Shown here: one piece after another, positions 36,856-45,143 of the stretch
Layout of the letters: each line of letters begins with the position of its first letter
Position numbering within the stretch: the stretch's first letter is position 1
DNA from: Spirosoma oryzicola
Lineage (GTDB): Bacteria; Bacteroidota; Bacteroidia; Cytophagales; Spirosomataceae
Length of the DNA: 64,000 bases
NCBI RefSeq assembly: GCF_021233055.1
Contig: NZ_CP089538.1
Coordinates: 4,418,501-4,482,500 of the forward strand
Direction: 5' to 3'
Notes under the pieces: generated by a model
What the model saw: only the letters and a program-made list of their open reading frames with translations
Databases searched by the model: none
Told to the model about the DNA's origin: nothing
Program-made: the position numbers and the translations under genes

Positions 36856-36931
36856 GCAACACCGCGAATGTCCAAGATTCCTTCTGGCCATATGCCTCAG
36901 TTAGATTCCCTGCGGACATTCGCGGTGTTGC
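36856..36931 (+). promoter_or_regulatory. Perfect 18-bp inverted repeat across the acyltransferase start region
   Basis: Left arm 36856-36873 (GCAACACCGCGAATGTCC) and right arm 36914-36931 are exact reverse complements with a 40-nt loop. The left arm contains the ATG at 36868; the loop contains the ATG at 36892; the right arm is coding (LRTFAVL). In RNA the first start codon would be locked in a stable stem, so the structure may govern which start is used. Confidence 0.7.
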
Positions 36932-37986
36932 TGGTGGTTATTTACCACTGGTTTCCAACGGGCGAGGGATTCAATCGACTTCCCAACGGCACGATTGGCG
37001 TGATGGTCTTTTTCGTAATCAGCGGTTTTCTAATTACGCGCATTCTTATCGAAAACCGCAATCGGATAGCCGCAGGTCAGAGTACGCTTACCGATACGTA
37101 TCGCAATTTCTTTGTCCGGCGCGCCTTACGGATTTTTCCGCTTTATTACCTCGCCATTACGTTTGTTCGCGTTTTTCATCCCGAAACATCGGACATTGAC
37201 GATCAACCACTTTATTATTATCTGTACGGGTATAATATCTTGTTGAGCAAGACAGGTAACTGGGCTGATATTCTATCCCCTTTCTGGACATTAGGCGTTG
37301 AAGAACAATTGTATCTGGTCTGGCCCTGGCTTGTCTTGCTGACCCCGCGTCACCTGTTTCGGTGGGTCATTGTTGGCATGGTCGTAGTAGGTGTGCTATT
37401 CCGTGGTTATGGGTATTCGCAGGGCAATCTGGATGGTGTACTGACACCTGCCAGTTTCGATGCTTTTGGGTTGGGAGCCTTGTGGGCCTACGTGGCGACC
37501 AGTCAACCCGATGCTTTACCGTCTTTTCTGAAAAGATTATCGCTAGCAGCAGCTTTGGCATTACCCGGCTTTATTGCCCTACAGCTATTACCCGGTGATG
37601 ATTTATTGGTCGTCCTGTTCCAGCGTTTATTCATTTCAGTCCTGGCCTTGTTTATCATCGTACGAGCCAGTATGGGCATAAACGGCTTGGCCGGACACGT
37701 ACTCAACAGCAAAGCCTTGCAATACGTCGGTCGCATTAGCTACGGTATCTACGTCTTTCACATGCTCGTACCGGGCTTTGTTACGCCTGTTGTCATGCGC
37801 GTACTGAATCGTGTTGGTATAAACCTAACGCTGGGCTTCTGGTCACATCGAATTATTAGTCTTGTAATGCTATTAATCGTAGCTTCGCTGTCCTGGTATT
37901 TGTTTGAGAAGCCGATTAACGAGTTAAAACGATATTTTTCCTATACTAAATCAGTCGGTAAGTCAGTTGGTCAATCAGTGAGCTAG
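36892..37986 (+). CDS. Acyltransferase 3 family (OafA/YrhL-like) membrane O-acyltransferase
   Basis: 364 residues from ATG 36892 (MPQLDSLRTFAVLLVVIYHW), which gives the canonical family start; ATG 36868 and TTG 36838 are in-frame alternatives. About ten membrane segments are visible. The catalytic-type His is in VIYHWFP. The RRALRIFPLYYLAI motif and FWTLGVEEQLYLVWPW (conserved family block) follow. These proteins O-acetylate or succinylate polysaccharides. The C-terminus ends in a short tetrapeptide repeat, KSVG KSVG QSVS, encoded by three 12-nt units. Confidence 0.88.
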   Translation: MPQLDSLRTFAVLLVVIYHWFPTGEGFNRLPNGTIGVMVFFVISGFLITRILIENRNRIAAGQSTLTDTYRNFFVRRALRIFPLYYLAITFVRVFHPETSDIDDQPLYYYLYGYNILLSKTGNWADILSPFWTLGVEEQLYLVWPWLVLLTPRHLFRWVIVGMVVVGVLFRGYGYSQGNLDGVLTPASFDAFGLGALWAYVATSQPDALPSFLKRLSLAAALALPGFIALQLLPGDDLLVVLFQRLFISVLALFIIVRASMGINGLAGHVLNSKALQYVGRISYGIYVFHMLVPGFVTPVVMRVLNRVGINLTLGFWSHRIISLVMLLIVASLSWYLFEKPINELKRYFSYTKSVGKSVGQSVS

Positions 37987-38029
37987 TTCGAAAAGCCCAG
38001 ATATTCAGACTCCTTTCCGACCTGTAGTT

Positions 38030-39037
38030 ATGACACTTGCTTTCACTATATGCTCCATTAATTATTTAGCTCAGGCCCGAACGTTAGGCGATTCACTCAA
38101 AGAAACGAATCCCGACTATACGTACGTAATTGGGCTGGTTGATAAGCTTAGTGTAGCCAACCTGCCCGCCGAGCTGATGCCGGAGTACGCCATGCTGGAG
38201 GTAGACAAGATCGGTATCCCCGATTTTGCCGCTATGTGCGACCGGTATGATATTACAGAACTCAACACCGCTGTCAAGCCTTTCTACATCGATTACTTCT
38301 TCAAGAATAATCCAGATGTCACTCAACTTATTTATTTTGACCCTGACATCATCATTTACCAACCGCTGCATAAACTGAACCAGGCGCTGCAACAACACAG
38401 TCTGGTGTTGACTCCGCACACATGTTCACCCACACCGGACTGGGAACGCCCCAACGAGATCCACCATTTAGGTACGGGAATTTTCAACCTGGGTTTTATT
38501 GGCCTGCGTAAGGACCAGACAGCACAAGAGTTTGTTGATTGGTGGAAAGAGCGACTGGTCTACGAATGCCGGATCGATCTATGCAACGGTCTTTTTGTTG
38601 ATCAACACTGGGTTAATTTTGCACCAGTTTACTACGACAATGTTTTGATTGATCGTCACGTAGGCTATAACGTTGCTTACTGGAATTTACACGAGCGCTA
38701 TTTCTCCCAGGATTCAGGTGGACAATGGCGCGTAAATGACACCGAGCTTCTTCAATTTTTTCATTACAGTGGGTACAACCCCTACCGGCCAAACGATGTG
38801 TCTAAGTACCAAACGCGGTTTACGTTTGATCCTGTGGAAATTCCCGGTCAGGAGCGCCCCGATGTAAAACCACTCTTTGATATCTATCGGAACAGGCTAT
38901 TGAAAAACCACAATGATATTTATCGGAAATACCCCTGCGTATACATAAAACCCCCGAAGGTACTCCGGTACAAACGGGTGAGAAAGGTGCTAAACACGCC
39001 CTTTACTAGACTTATTTCGCTCTTAGAAACGCATTGA
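38030..39037 (+). CDS. Glycosyltransferase with DPD motif (GT8-like fold), paralogue A
   Basis: 335 residues. The N-terminus (LAFTICSINYLAQARTLGDSL) resembles nucleotide-diphospho-sugar transferases, and the metal-binding motif YFDPDIIIYQPL supplies the DxD. A further block, HHLGTGIFNLGFIGLRK, and the region around DLCNGLFVDQHWVNFAP are typical of EPS-locus glycosyltransferases of this type in Bacteroidota. A paralogue is encoded at 41947. It is followed after 1 bp by the GT9 gene, so both belong to one operon. Confidence 0.8.
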   Translation: MTLAFTICSINYLAQARTLGDSLKETNPDYTYVIGLVDKLSVANLPAELMPEYAMLEVDKIGIPDFAAMCDRYDITELNTAVKPFYIDYFFKNNPDVTQLIYFDPDIIIYQPLHKLNQALQQHSLVLTPHTCSPTPDWERPNEIHHLGTGIFNLGFIGLRKDQTAQEFVDWWKERLVYECRIDLCNGLFVDQHWVNFAPVYYDNVLIDRHVGYNVAYWNLHERYFSQDSGGQWRVNDTELLQFFHYSGYNPYRPNDVSKYQTRFTFDPVEIPGQERPDVKPLFDIYRNRLLKNHNDIYRKYPCVYIKPPKVLRYKRVRKVLNTPFTRLISLLETH

Positions 39038-39038
39038 T

Positions 39039-40073
39039 ATGGCTTATTGGTCGCGCCAACGAGCCCTCTGGACTCACCGTTATAATAAATATACCCACAT
39101 TGTGGGTAAGTATTGGTCGTTCGTTTGGAAATACCTCGAATTACGTCAGCTTAAATCTAAGCTGGGCGATAAGCCGCTGGTAGCGATCATCTTGTCCGAA
39201 CAGATGGGTGATATCATTGCCTGTGAGCCTGTTGCACGTGAAGTTCGGCAACGCCATCCTGATGCACACATCCTTTGGGTTGTTCGGCAGCAATATGCTG
39301 AACTGGTTAAATACCACCCGGACTTAGACGGTTTTTTTGTTGAAAAGTGCCCTAGTGAGCGAGTCCTGCTGTTGCGTACCGGTATTTTCGATCAGGTCTA
39401 TAACATGCATATTTCGCACCGCAAGTGCAAATACTGCCCGGAAGATCCGATCAACCCAACTGCTGATCAGATCAATCTGACGTTTGATAATTACTACGAC
39501 CGTGGAGACTTGCTGTACATGTTTTCACAGGCTGCCGGTTTACCGGCTCTGACAGCAGAGCCTAAAATGTACATTCCAGAGGAAGTTCGACAGCGCGTAG
39601 CGGCACTTCAACTTCAGGAATCCCCGATTGTCATTCACTGTCAATCAAGTCATATTATGCGCGACTGGCCGGTAGAGAACTGGAACCGGCTGGTAAAATG
39701 GCTGCTTGATATGTATCCTTATCCCGTCATAGAAGTTGGCCTGCAATCGATTATCACTGAAGCGCACCCCAATTTCCGAAGCCTATGCGGTCAGTTGAGC
39801 CTGCTGGAAACGGCTGAGGTAATCCGGCAATCGCATTTATTTATCGGGATTGATAGCGGTCCGGCTCACATGGCTAACGCAACCGGTGCTACCAGCATTC
39901 TTTTACTTGGCCAGTTGTTCGACTTTGTCGATTACCTTCCTTATTCGGGACGTTACAAACGTGGGGAGGATGTTACCATTCTGAATAATTTCGGCCATCC
40001 CTGTGCGGAACTTCCTTACGCGTGGGTACAGGACGCTGTCTTACAGCGATTAGGTCAACCAAAATTTGTATGA
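39039..40073 (+). CDS. Family 9 glycosyltransferase (heptosyltransferase-like)
   Basis: 344 residues with the GT9 pattern. The N-terminal Rossmann half contains LSEQMGDIIACEPVAREVRQ followed by HILWVVRQQYAEL. The C-terminal half contains the family block FIGIDSGPAHMANATGATSI and LLLGQLFDF. Typical GT9 enzymes move ADP-heptose onto lipopolysaccharide core; the sugar donor here is not certain. A cysteine pair (HRKCKYCPEDP) after the first domain is not common in the family. Its stop overlaps the start of the next gene in ATGA. Confidence 0.87.
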   Translation: MAYWSRQRALWTHRYNKYTHIVGKYWSFVWKYLELRQLKSKLGDKPLVAIILSEQMGDIIACEPVAREVRQRHPDAHILWVVRQQYAELVKYHPDLDGFFVEKCPSERVLLLRTGIFDQVYNMHISHRKCKYCPEDPINPTADQINLTFDNYYDRGDLLYMFSQAAGLPALTAEPKMYIPEEVRQRVAALQLQESPIVIHCQSSHIMRDWPVENWNRLVKWLLDMYPYPVIEVGLQSIITEAHPNFRSLCGQLSLLETAEVIRQSHLFIGIDSGPAHMANATGATSILLLGQLFDFVDYLPYSGRYKRGEDVTILNNFGHPCAELPYAWVQDAVLQRLGQPKFV

Positions 40074-40897
40074 AGTATCCGGTATCCGTGAGCGTCGGCG
40101 TAGTCATCCCTGTTTATAAACCAGATTTAACTGATAACGAGCGCATTGCGTTGACGCAGTGCATGCGCGTTTTAGGCCATTACCCGGTCTGGCTTGTAGC
40201 TCCACAATCCCTCGACATTTCTCTTTACCAGAAATTATACCCTTCTTTGCAAGTCAAAACGTTCGATGATTCGTTTTTTGCCAGTATTCAGGGCTACAAT
40301 AAGTTGATGCTTTCAGAGGTCTTCTACAAGGCATTCACCGATGTAGAGTACATCCTCATTCATCAGTTAGACGCATTTGTTTTTCGCGACGAACTGGCGG
40401 ACTGGTGTCAGAAAGGATACGATTACATTGGAGCGCCCTGGTTGCGGGATCGGGATTTTACGGGCTGGCGCGACGAGCTTTGGTTTACGGTCAAACAACG
40501 AGCTGCCACGTGGCTTGATTTAAAAAAGCCAGACGGCGTGACACCTAAAGAAATTATTAGTTTAAATGGTGTGGGCAACGGAGGACTTTCGCTACGTCGC
40601 GTTTCGGCTATGCTGCGCCATTTACCCGAACTAAAGCAAAAAATAAACAAGTACGAGCAAATTCATGTACACCAGTATAACGAAGATGTGTTCTGGGGAA
40701 TCGAAGTCAATCGGTACTGGCCCCGGTTACGCATTCCAGACTATCGGGAAGCCATGAAATTTGCCATTGAGTTTTACCCAAAGCGGGCTGTTGAAGACTA
40801 TAACAAGGGGCAGTTGCCGTTCGGATGCCATGCTTGGGATATTCACGGCACCGCCTATTGGCGACCTATTTTTGCTCAGTATGGTTACCAAATTTGA
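40070..40897 (+). CDS. DUF5672 family protein, probably a glycosyltransferase
   Basis: 275 residues starting at ATG 40070, which overlaps the GT9 stop by 4 bp. Typical blocks are VGVVIPVYKPDLTDNE, ASIQGYNKLMLSEVFYKAF, ILIHQLDAFVFRDELADWC and YIGAPWLRDRDF. These define the DUF5672 family, found in EPS clusters and thought to be a nucleotide-sugar transferase. The D in LIHQLDAFVF may be the metal ligand. No biochemical function is known to me. Confidence 0.82.
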   Translation: MKYPVSVSVGVVIPVYKPDLTDNERIALTQCMRVLGHYPVWLVAPQSLDISLYQKLYPSLQVKTFDDSFFASIQGYNKLMLSEVFYKAFTDVEYILIHQLDAFVFRDELADWCQKGYDYIGAPWLRDRDFTGWRDELWFTVKQRAATWLDLKKPDGVTPKEIISLNGVGNGGLSLRRVSAMLRHLPELKQKINKYEQIHVHQYNEDVFWGIEVNRYWPRLRIPDYREAMKFAIEFYPKRAVEDYNKGQLPFGCHAWDIHGTAYWRPIFAQYGYQI

Positions 40898-40906
40898 TTA
40901 GTGAGA

Positions 40907-41929
40907 ATGGAAAATCCGGTTCGACCGACAATATCGGTTGCCTTGTGTACCTATAACGGTGAAACTTACTTACCTGCGCAGTGGCAAAGCCTACTCGACC
41001 AGCACTTATTACCCGATGAGATAGTGGTATGCGACGACCGCTCCACCGATGGTACAGTCGCCCTGCTGGAACGCTTAGCCGCTGAGGCTCCTTTCCGCGT
41101 ACGGATTCTGGTCAACGATGTCCAACTGGGCTCCAATAAAAACTTTGAGCGCGCTCTGTCAGAATGTACTGGCGATTTAATTTTCATCTGTGATCAGGAC
41201 GACTATTGGTTTCCCAACAAGATCAGTGTGATGACTGATTATATGGAGAAGCACCCCAATGATCAGCTTGCTTTCTCTGACGCCTGGGTGACTGATGAAC
41301 ATTTGCAGGGACGCGAACGACGGTTCTGGACCTGGATTCGCTTCGATGAAGAGGCACAAAATCGTTGGCGAACGGGCGAGATGATGGAAGTAATGCTCGA
41401 TGGCAATCGGGTCATGGGTTGTGCAACGGTTGTTCGTCGATCTTTTCTGAACAGAGTGATGCCTTTTCCCGACGAAGTTCCCGGCTATATCTACGATGGC
41501 TGGCTTGGTCTGGTAGGAGCCGCTTACAACGCCATTCAATTCGTTGATGAGCCGCTGCTGTTGTACCGAACGCACGTCCGGCAGCAGGTAGGTGTTCGTC
41601 AAAAAGAGCCACCTCAGCGCGTTCGTTTGCGAGACCGTTTTTCCAGACACCGCGCTATAAAGCTAGCCCCCTTGCGTGAAAAGCAGGCGACACTGGCTAC
41701 GATCAGTCGCTTGCTGGCCGAGCGAGTACCGCAGGAAGCGCCAGGACTTACGTTACTTCGTCGTCGTCTTTCTCATTTTACGATGCGAAGCTGCCTGCCG
41801 CATGATCGACTGCGACGCTTGAAACCCGTGTTAAACAGCCTTCAGCAAGGTAATTATAACCGCTATGCCGACGCTGCCGCTAACTGGTATGCGCCGTATC
41901 TGGCGGCTCTTGGTGATGTGCTTGAATAA
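40907..41929 (+). CDS. Family 2 glycosyltransferase
   Basis: 340 residues from ATG 40907; a GTG two codons upstream (40901) is possible. The GT-A domain has ISVALCTYNGETYL, the donor aspartates in DEIVVCDDRSTDGT, the second acidic motif FICDQDDYWFPNK and DAWVTDEHL. A late block, GYIYDGWLGLVGAAYN, follows. The C-terminal about 120 residues are basic and helical. It starts 9 bp after the DUF5672 gene. Rhamnosyl- or related transferases look alike; the sugar cannot be told from sequence. Confidence 0.88.
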   Translation: MENPVRPTISVALCTYNGETYLPAQWQSLLDQHLLPDEIVVCDDRSTDGTVALLERLAAEAPFRVRILVNDVQLGSNKNFERALSECTGDLIFICDQDDYWFPNKISVMTDYMEKHPNDQLAFSDAWVTDEHLQGRERRFWTWIRFDEEAQNRWRTGEMMEVMLDGNRVMGCATVVRRSFLNRVMPFPDEVPGYIYDGWLGLVGAAYNAIQFVDEPLLLYRTHVRQQVGVRQKEPPQRVRLRDRFSRHRAIKLAPLREKQATLATISRLLAERVPQEAPGLTLLRRRLSHFTMRSCLPHDRLRRLKPVLNSLQQGNYNRYADAAANWYAPYLAALGDVLE

Positions 41930-41946
41930 TTAGTTCTGACTCGACT

Positions 41947-42963
41947 GTGCTACTAACCCTTTGTACGATCCGACAACTGCCGCAGGCATTGTCATTAGGC
42001 GATAGTTTTACGAAATATGCGTCTACGGATAAATCCTATCCCGTTATCATTGGTCTAGTTGACGATCCCGCTAATTTGCCGGCCGGTTTTCAATCGCCTT
42101 ACCCTCTTTGGCCAGTTAGTGAATGGATGGATCAGGATCAGATTCGCACGCTTTCTAGTCAATACACGCCAACAGAGTTTGCAGCGGCCTGTAAACCAGC
42201 CTTTATCCAGGAGACCTTCCGGCGTTTTCCCGACCAGAACAGCCTGATCTATGCCGATCCAAATAGTCTGTTCTTTAGTAGCCTAGAACCGATCTGGCAG
42301 CAACTCAAGTCCGCCAATGTGTTGCTGACTCCTCACATCACCCGCGCTCCTGGCGGCTCTGCTAAACCGGGTCAGGAATGGCCCGACGAAAAGTTTTTCC
42401 AGAACATTGGCCTATACAGCGCTGACTTTTTGGCCTTTCGGCGGTCGGCTGAAACCGATAGATTGCTAGCCTGGTGGAGAGATCGTGCTGAAACCCGCGC
42501 TTTTATCGATTTCTGTAAAAGCTTATGTACGGATCAAATCTGGCTGATGCATCTGCCGGTTTTCTTTCAGAACGTAGCGATTGTTAAAGATACGACCTGG
42601 CACGTAGCCCTCTGGAACCTTCCTCAACGGCGTTTGCAGCAGGAAAACGGTACATGGAAAGTAAGTGGCAATACAGCGCCGTTGTTATTCATGAACGCTA
42701 AAGGGCTGTATAATCCGAACGAAGGCTTTTTTCCCTATCAAAATCGCCTAAAATTCGCGGAAAGGCCAGATGTGGTATCGCTGATTGCGGCTTACAGAAA
42801 AACCATTTCGGCCCATAACGATCCGAACATGACAGCCACTCAGTCTGCGTATGGGCAGCAACCGGAGCCTGTTGTATTGCGAGGTTGGCGTCGGGTAACT
42901 GTCGAAGCCATGCGCATTGTCACAAAGTTCGTGGAAGAAGTCCCACTCCCTGTCCTACGATAA
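41947..42963 (+). CDS. Glycosyltransferase-like protein with altered DxD, paralogue B
   Basis: 338 residues from GTG 41947. It is similar along its length to the gene at 38030: LTLCTIRQLPQALSLGDSF, FAAACKPAFIQETF, the block GLYSADFLAFRRSAETDRLLAWW and DQIWLMHLPVFFQNVAI. However, the metal-binding triplet DPD of paralogue A is DPN here (IYADPNSLFF), so its metal coordination may be weaker or the protein non-catalytic. It starts 17 bp after the GT2 gene and probably belongs to the same operon. Confidence 0.75.
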   Translation: MLLTLCTIRQLPQALSLGDSFTKYASTDKSYPVIIGLVDDPANLPAGFQSPYPLWPVSEWMDQDQIRTLSSQYTPTEFAAACKPAFIQETFRRFPDQNSLIYADPNSLFFSSLEPIWQQLKSANVLLTPHITRAPGGSAKPGQEWPDEKFFQNIGLYSADFLAFRRSAETDRLLAWWRDRAETRAFIDFCKSLCTDQIWLMHLPVFFQNVAIVKDTTWHVALWNLPQRRLQQENGTWKVSGNTAPLLFMNAKGLYNPNEGFFPYQNRLKFAERPDVVSLIAAYRKTISAHNDPNMTATQSAYGQQPEPVVLRGWRRVTVEAMRIVTKFVEEVPLPVLR

Positions 42964-42993
42964 ATATCCAGCTAAGGAGAGTCAGGTATAATC

Positions 42994-43023
42994 TTGGCTT
43001 TGTCGCTATAAGTTGTATTTTTG
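42994..43023 (+). promoter_or_regulatory. Candidate internal promoter within EPS locus
   Basis: TTG (42994-42996), a 19-nt spacer and TATTTTTG (43016-43023) fully match the Bacteroidota consensus. Transcription from about 43030 would put the following gene's start at ATG 43070 rather than further upstream, and makes a second transcription unit inside the locus likely. Confidence 0.5.
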
Positions 43024-43069
43024 CAGGCGTATTTTCTCAAAAAAATACAAACTAGCTGATTCTTGTTCA

Positions 43070-44170
43070 ATGAATGTTCTATACGACCATCAATGCTTTA
43101 CAGGGCTGACATACGGGGGAGTATCCCGCTATTTCTTCGACTTGATGAGTTCGTTTTCCAATCGCTCTGACATCGAGTTTGAACTGTCTCTGCGGCTTTC
43201 CAACAACGAGTATCTTAGTAAAGCGTCATTTAGCAGGCACCTTCGCTATCGGCAGTTAGCCCATCTCCGGAATGTAAACCGGGCGGCCTCACTGTTTAAT
43301 CGGCTGTATAGCTTACAACGCATCAAGGCTGGTCAGTATGATATTTTTCATCCTACTTACTACCACCGGTACTTTTTAAAATCCATTAATAGACCGTTCG
43401 TTCTGACCTTTCACGATGCCACTAGTGAACGCTATGGTAAGCAATACCCTGACGTTGGCGAAGGGCTATACGAGGTAAAGAAGCAACTGTTGCACCGGGC
43501 CGACCGGATTATTTCAGTCTCAGAATTTTCCAAGCAGGAAATTCTGAGATTCTTCCCGATTCAGCCTGATAAAATTAGTGTCATTCACCTGGGCACTAAT
43601 TTTAAAGACGATTCTTTACAAAACGCACCAAGAGCTTTTGATTTTCCTTACCTGCTGTTTGTGGGAAAACGGGGGCTCTACAAAAATTTCAATGTCTTTT
43701 TTCGGGCCATTCGACCGGTTCTGAACCGTTATCCCGATTTGCATCTGGTTTGCGCTGGCGGTGGCGCTTTCACCGCTGAAGAACAGGGCTTGTTCCATTC
43801 GGCCCGAGTTAATGAACGCGTTCATTATCGCCCGATTACTGATGCAAGTTTGTTTGGACTCTACCGGCACGCGCAGGCTTTTGTCTTTCCGTCACTCAAC
43901 GAAGGGTTTGGCATTCCTGTTCTGGAAGCATTTAGCGCTGGCTGTCCGGTCATCGTTAGTGATCGAAGTTCCTTGCCCGAAGTTGCTGCCGACGCTGCCG
44001 TTTATTTTGATCCTGAAGACGATGAATCGATTGCTGATGCGGTTGAAAAAGTCGTTATGAACGACAGCCTACGTAATGAACTGCGCCAGAAAGGTGCCGA
44101 ACGGCTAACGCATTTTTCGTGCGAACAAACAGCTCGTCAAACACTGGCCGTCTACCAATCTTTACTGTAA
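43070..44170 (+). CDS. Family 4 glycosyltransferase
   Basis: 366 residues from ATG 43070 (MNVLYDHQCFTG). An in-frame extension to 43013 overlaps the candidate promoter and is not used. The N-terminal domain shows YGGVSRYFFDLMSSF and FHPTYYHRYFL. The donor domain has LFVGKRGLYKNF, then FPSLNEGFGIPVLEAFSAG with the E-x7-E pair, and SDRSSLPEVAADAAVYFDP. Typical retaining GT4 mannosyl- or glucosyltransferase-like enzyme. The next gene begins 4 bp after its stop. Confidence 0.9.
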   Translation: MNVLYDHQCFTGLTYGGVSRYFFDLMSSFSNRSDIEFELSLRLSNNEYLSKASFSRHLRYRQLAHLRNVNRAASLFNRLYSLQRIKAGQYDIFHPTYYHRYFLKSINRPFVLTFHDATSERYGKQYPDVGEGLYEVKKQLLHRADRIISVSEFSKQEILRFFPIQPDKISVIHLGTNFKDDSLQNAPRAFDFPYLLFVGKRGLYKNFNVFFRAIRPVLNRYPDLHLVCAGGGAFTAEEQGLFHSARVNERVHYRPITDASLFGLYRHAQAFVFPSLNEGFGIPVLEAFSAGCPVIVSDRSSLPEVAADAAVYFDPEDDESIADAVEKVVMNDSLRNELRQKGAERLTHFSCEQTARQTLAVYQSLL

Positions 44171-44174
44171 ACTC

Positions 44175-45068
44175 ATGACCCGTTCCGATAACTCGCTTTC
44201 TTCGTTCGTTACGCAGCCCTATCAACCGCTTGTGGCAAACGATGGCCGATCTTATCCGAAGCTAACGGTGGTAACGCCTTCGTATAACCAGGATGAGTAT
44301 CTGGAGCGTACGATTTTAAGTGTATTGAATCAGCAATACCCAAATCTTGAGTATTTTATAATTGATGGTGGTTCGACAGACGGAAGCTTAGACATCATAA
44401 AAAAGTACGAACCGTATCTGGCAGGCTGGGTGAGCGAGAAAGATCGCGGACAAACAGACGCGATTAATAAAGGTTTTCGACTGGCGACTGGCGACTATGT
44501 AGCCTTTCAGAATTCGGACGATGTTTTTGCGCCAAACGCGTTCACGCGGGTAGCCGATGCCTGGCGGAAAAATCCAGATACGGACGTTTTTTTCGGTGAT
44601 ATGTATATTACTGACGAAGATGACGTTATTCTCGAAGAGATGCGTGCGCCGAAGTTCTGCGTCGAATGTCAGATCTACGAAGGAATGCAGGTTTTTAACC
44701 AATCGCTATTCATAAGCAGAAAGCGTTTAGAGCAGTTCGGACTGCTGGATGAGAGTCTTCGCTTTGTGATTGATTACGAAATTGTATCGCGCCTAGGGGT
44801 TCAGCCAAGCGTTCGCTTTCAGCACGTTGACGGCTTTTGGGGAGGATTTCGCGTTCAGCCCAATGCCAAATCGTCTACGATTCAAACCGTTGGGCTTAAT
44901 GAACACCAACTGGTGAAGGAAAAGTACCGTCCTCAGCTACAAAGTTCGCTTGGGCCTTCGTTCTGGAGTCGGTATTGTCGGTTACGCAAACTGGTCACAT
45001 TTGTCTTACAGGGTGAGTTTGGTTATGTCCGACACCGGCTACAGCTACGTCGTTCCAACCAAAATTGA
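44175..45068 (+). CDS. Family 2 glycosyltransferase
   Basis: 297 residues. The GT-A signature is clear: LTVVTPSYNQDEYLERTILS, the diaspartate-type strand YFIIDGGSTDGS, then WVSEKDRGQTDAINKGF and FQNSDDVFAPNAF with the second DD motif. A basic C-terminal tail (RLRKLVTFVLQGEFGYVRHRL) may bind the membrane. It follows the GT4 gene by 4 bp. Related enzymes of this subtype make repeating-unit side chains, but the sugar is not evident. Confidence 0.9.
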   Translation: MTRSDNSLSSFVTQPYQPLVANDGRSYPKLTVVTPSYNQDEYLERTILSVLNQQYPNLEYFIIDGGSTDGSLDIIKKYEPYLAGWVSEKDRGQTDAINKGFRLATGDYVAFQNSDDVFAPNAFTRVADAWRKNPDTDVFFGDMYITDEDDVILEEMRAPKFCVECQIYEGMQVFNQSLFISRKRLEQFGLLDESLRFVIDYEIVSRLGVQPSVRFQHVDGFWGGFRVQPNAKSSTIQTVGLNEHQLVKEKYRPQLQSSLGPSFWSRYCRLRKLVTFVLQGEFGYVRHRLQLRRSNQN

Positions 45069-45143
45069 ATTTACGTTCGTCGTCCATGTGCGAGTCAACA
45101 GCGTATCTAATCTGCTGACCGTACGTAATAAACCATACTATTT

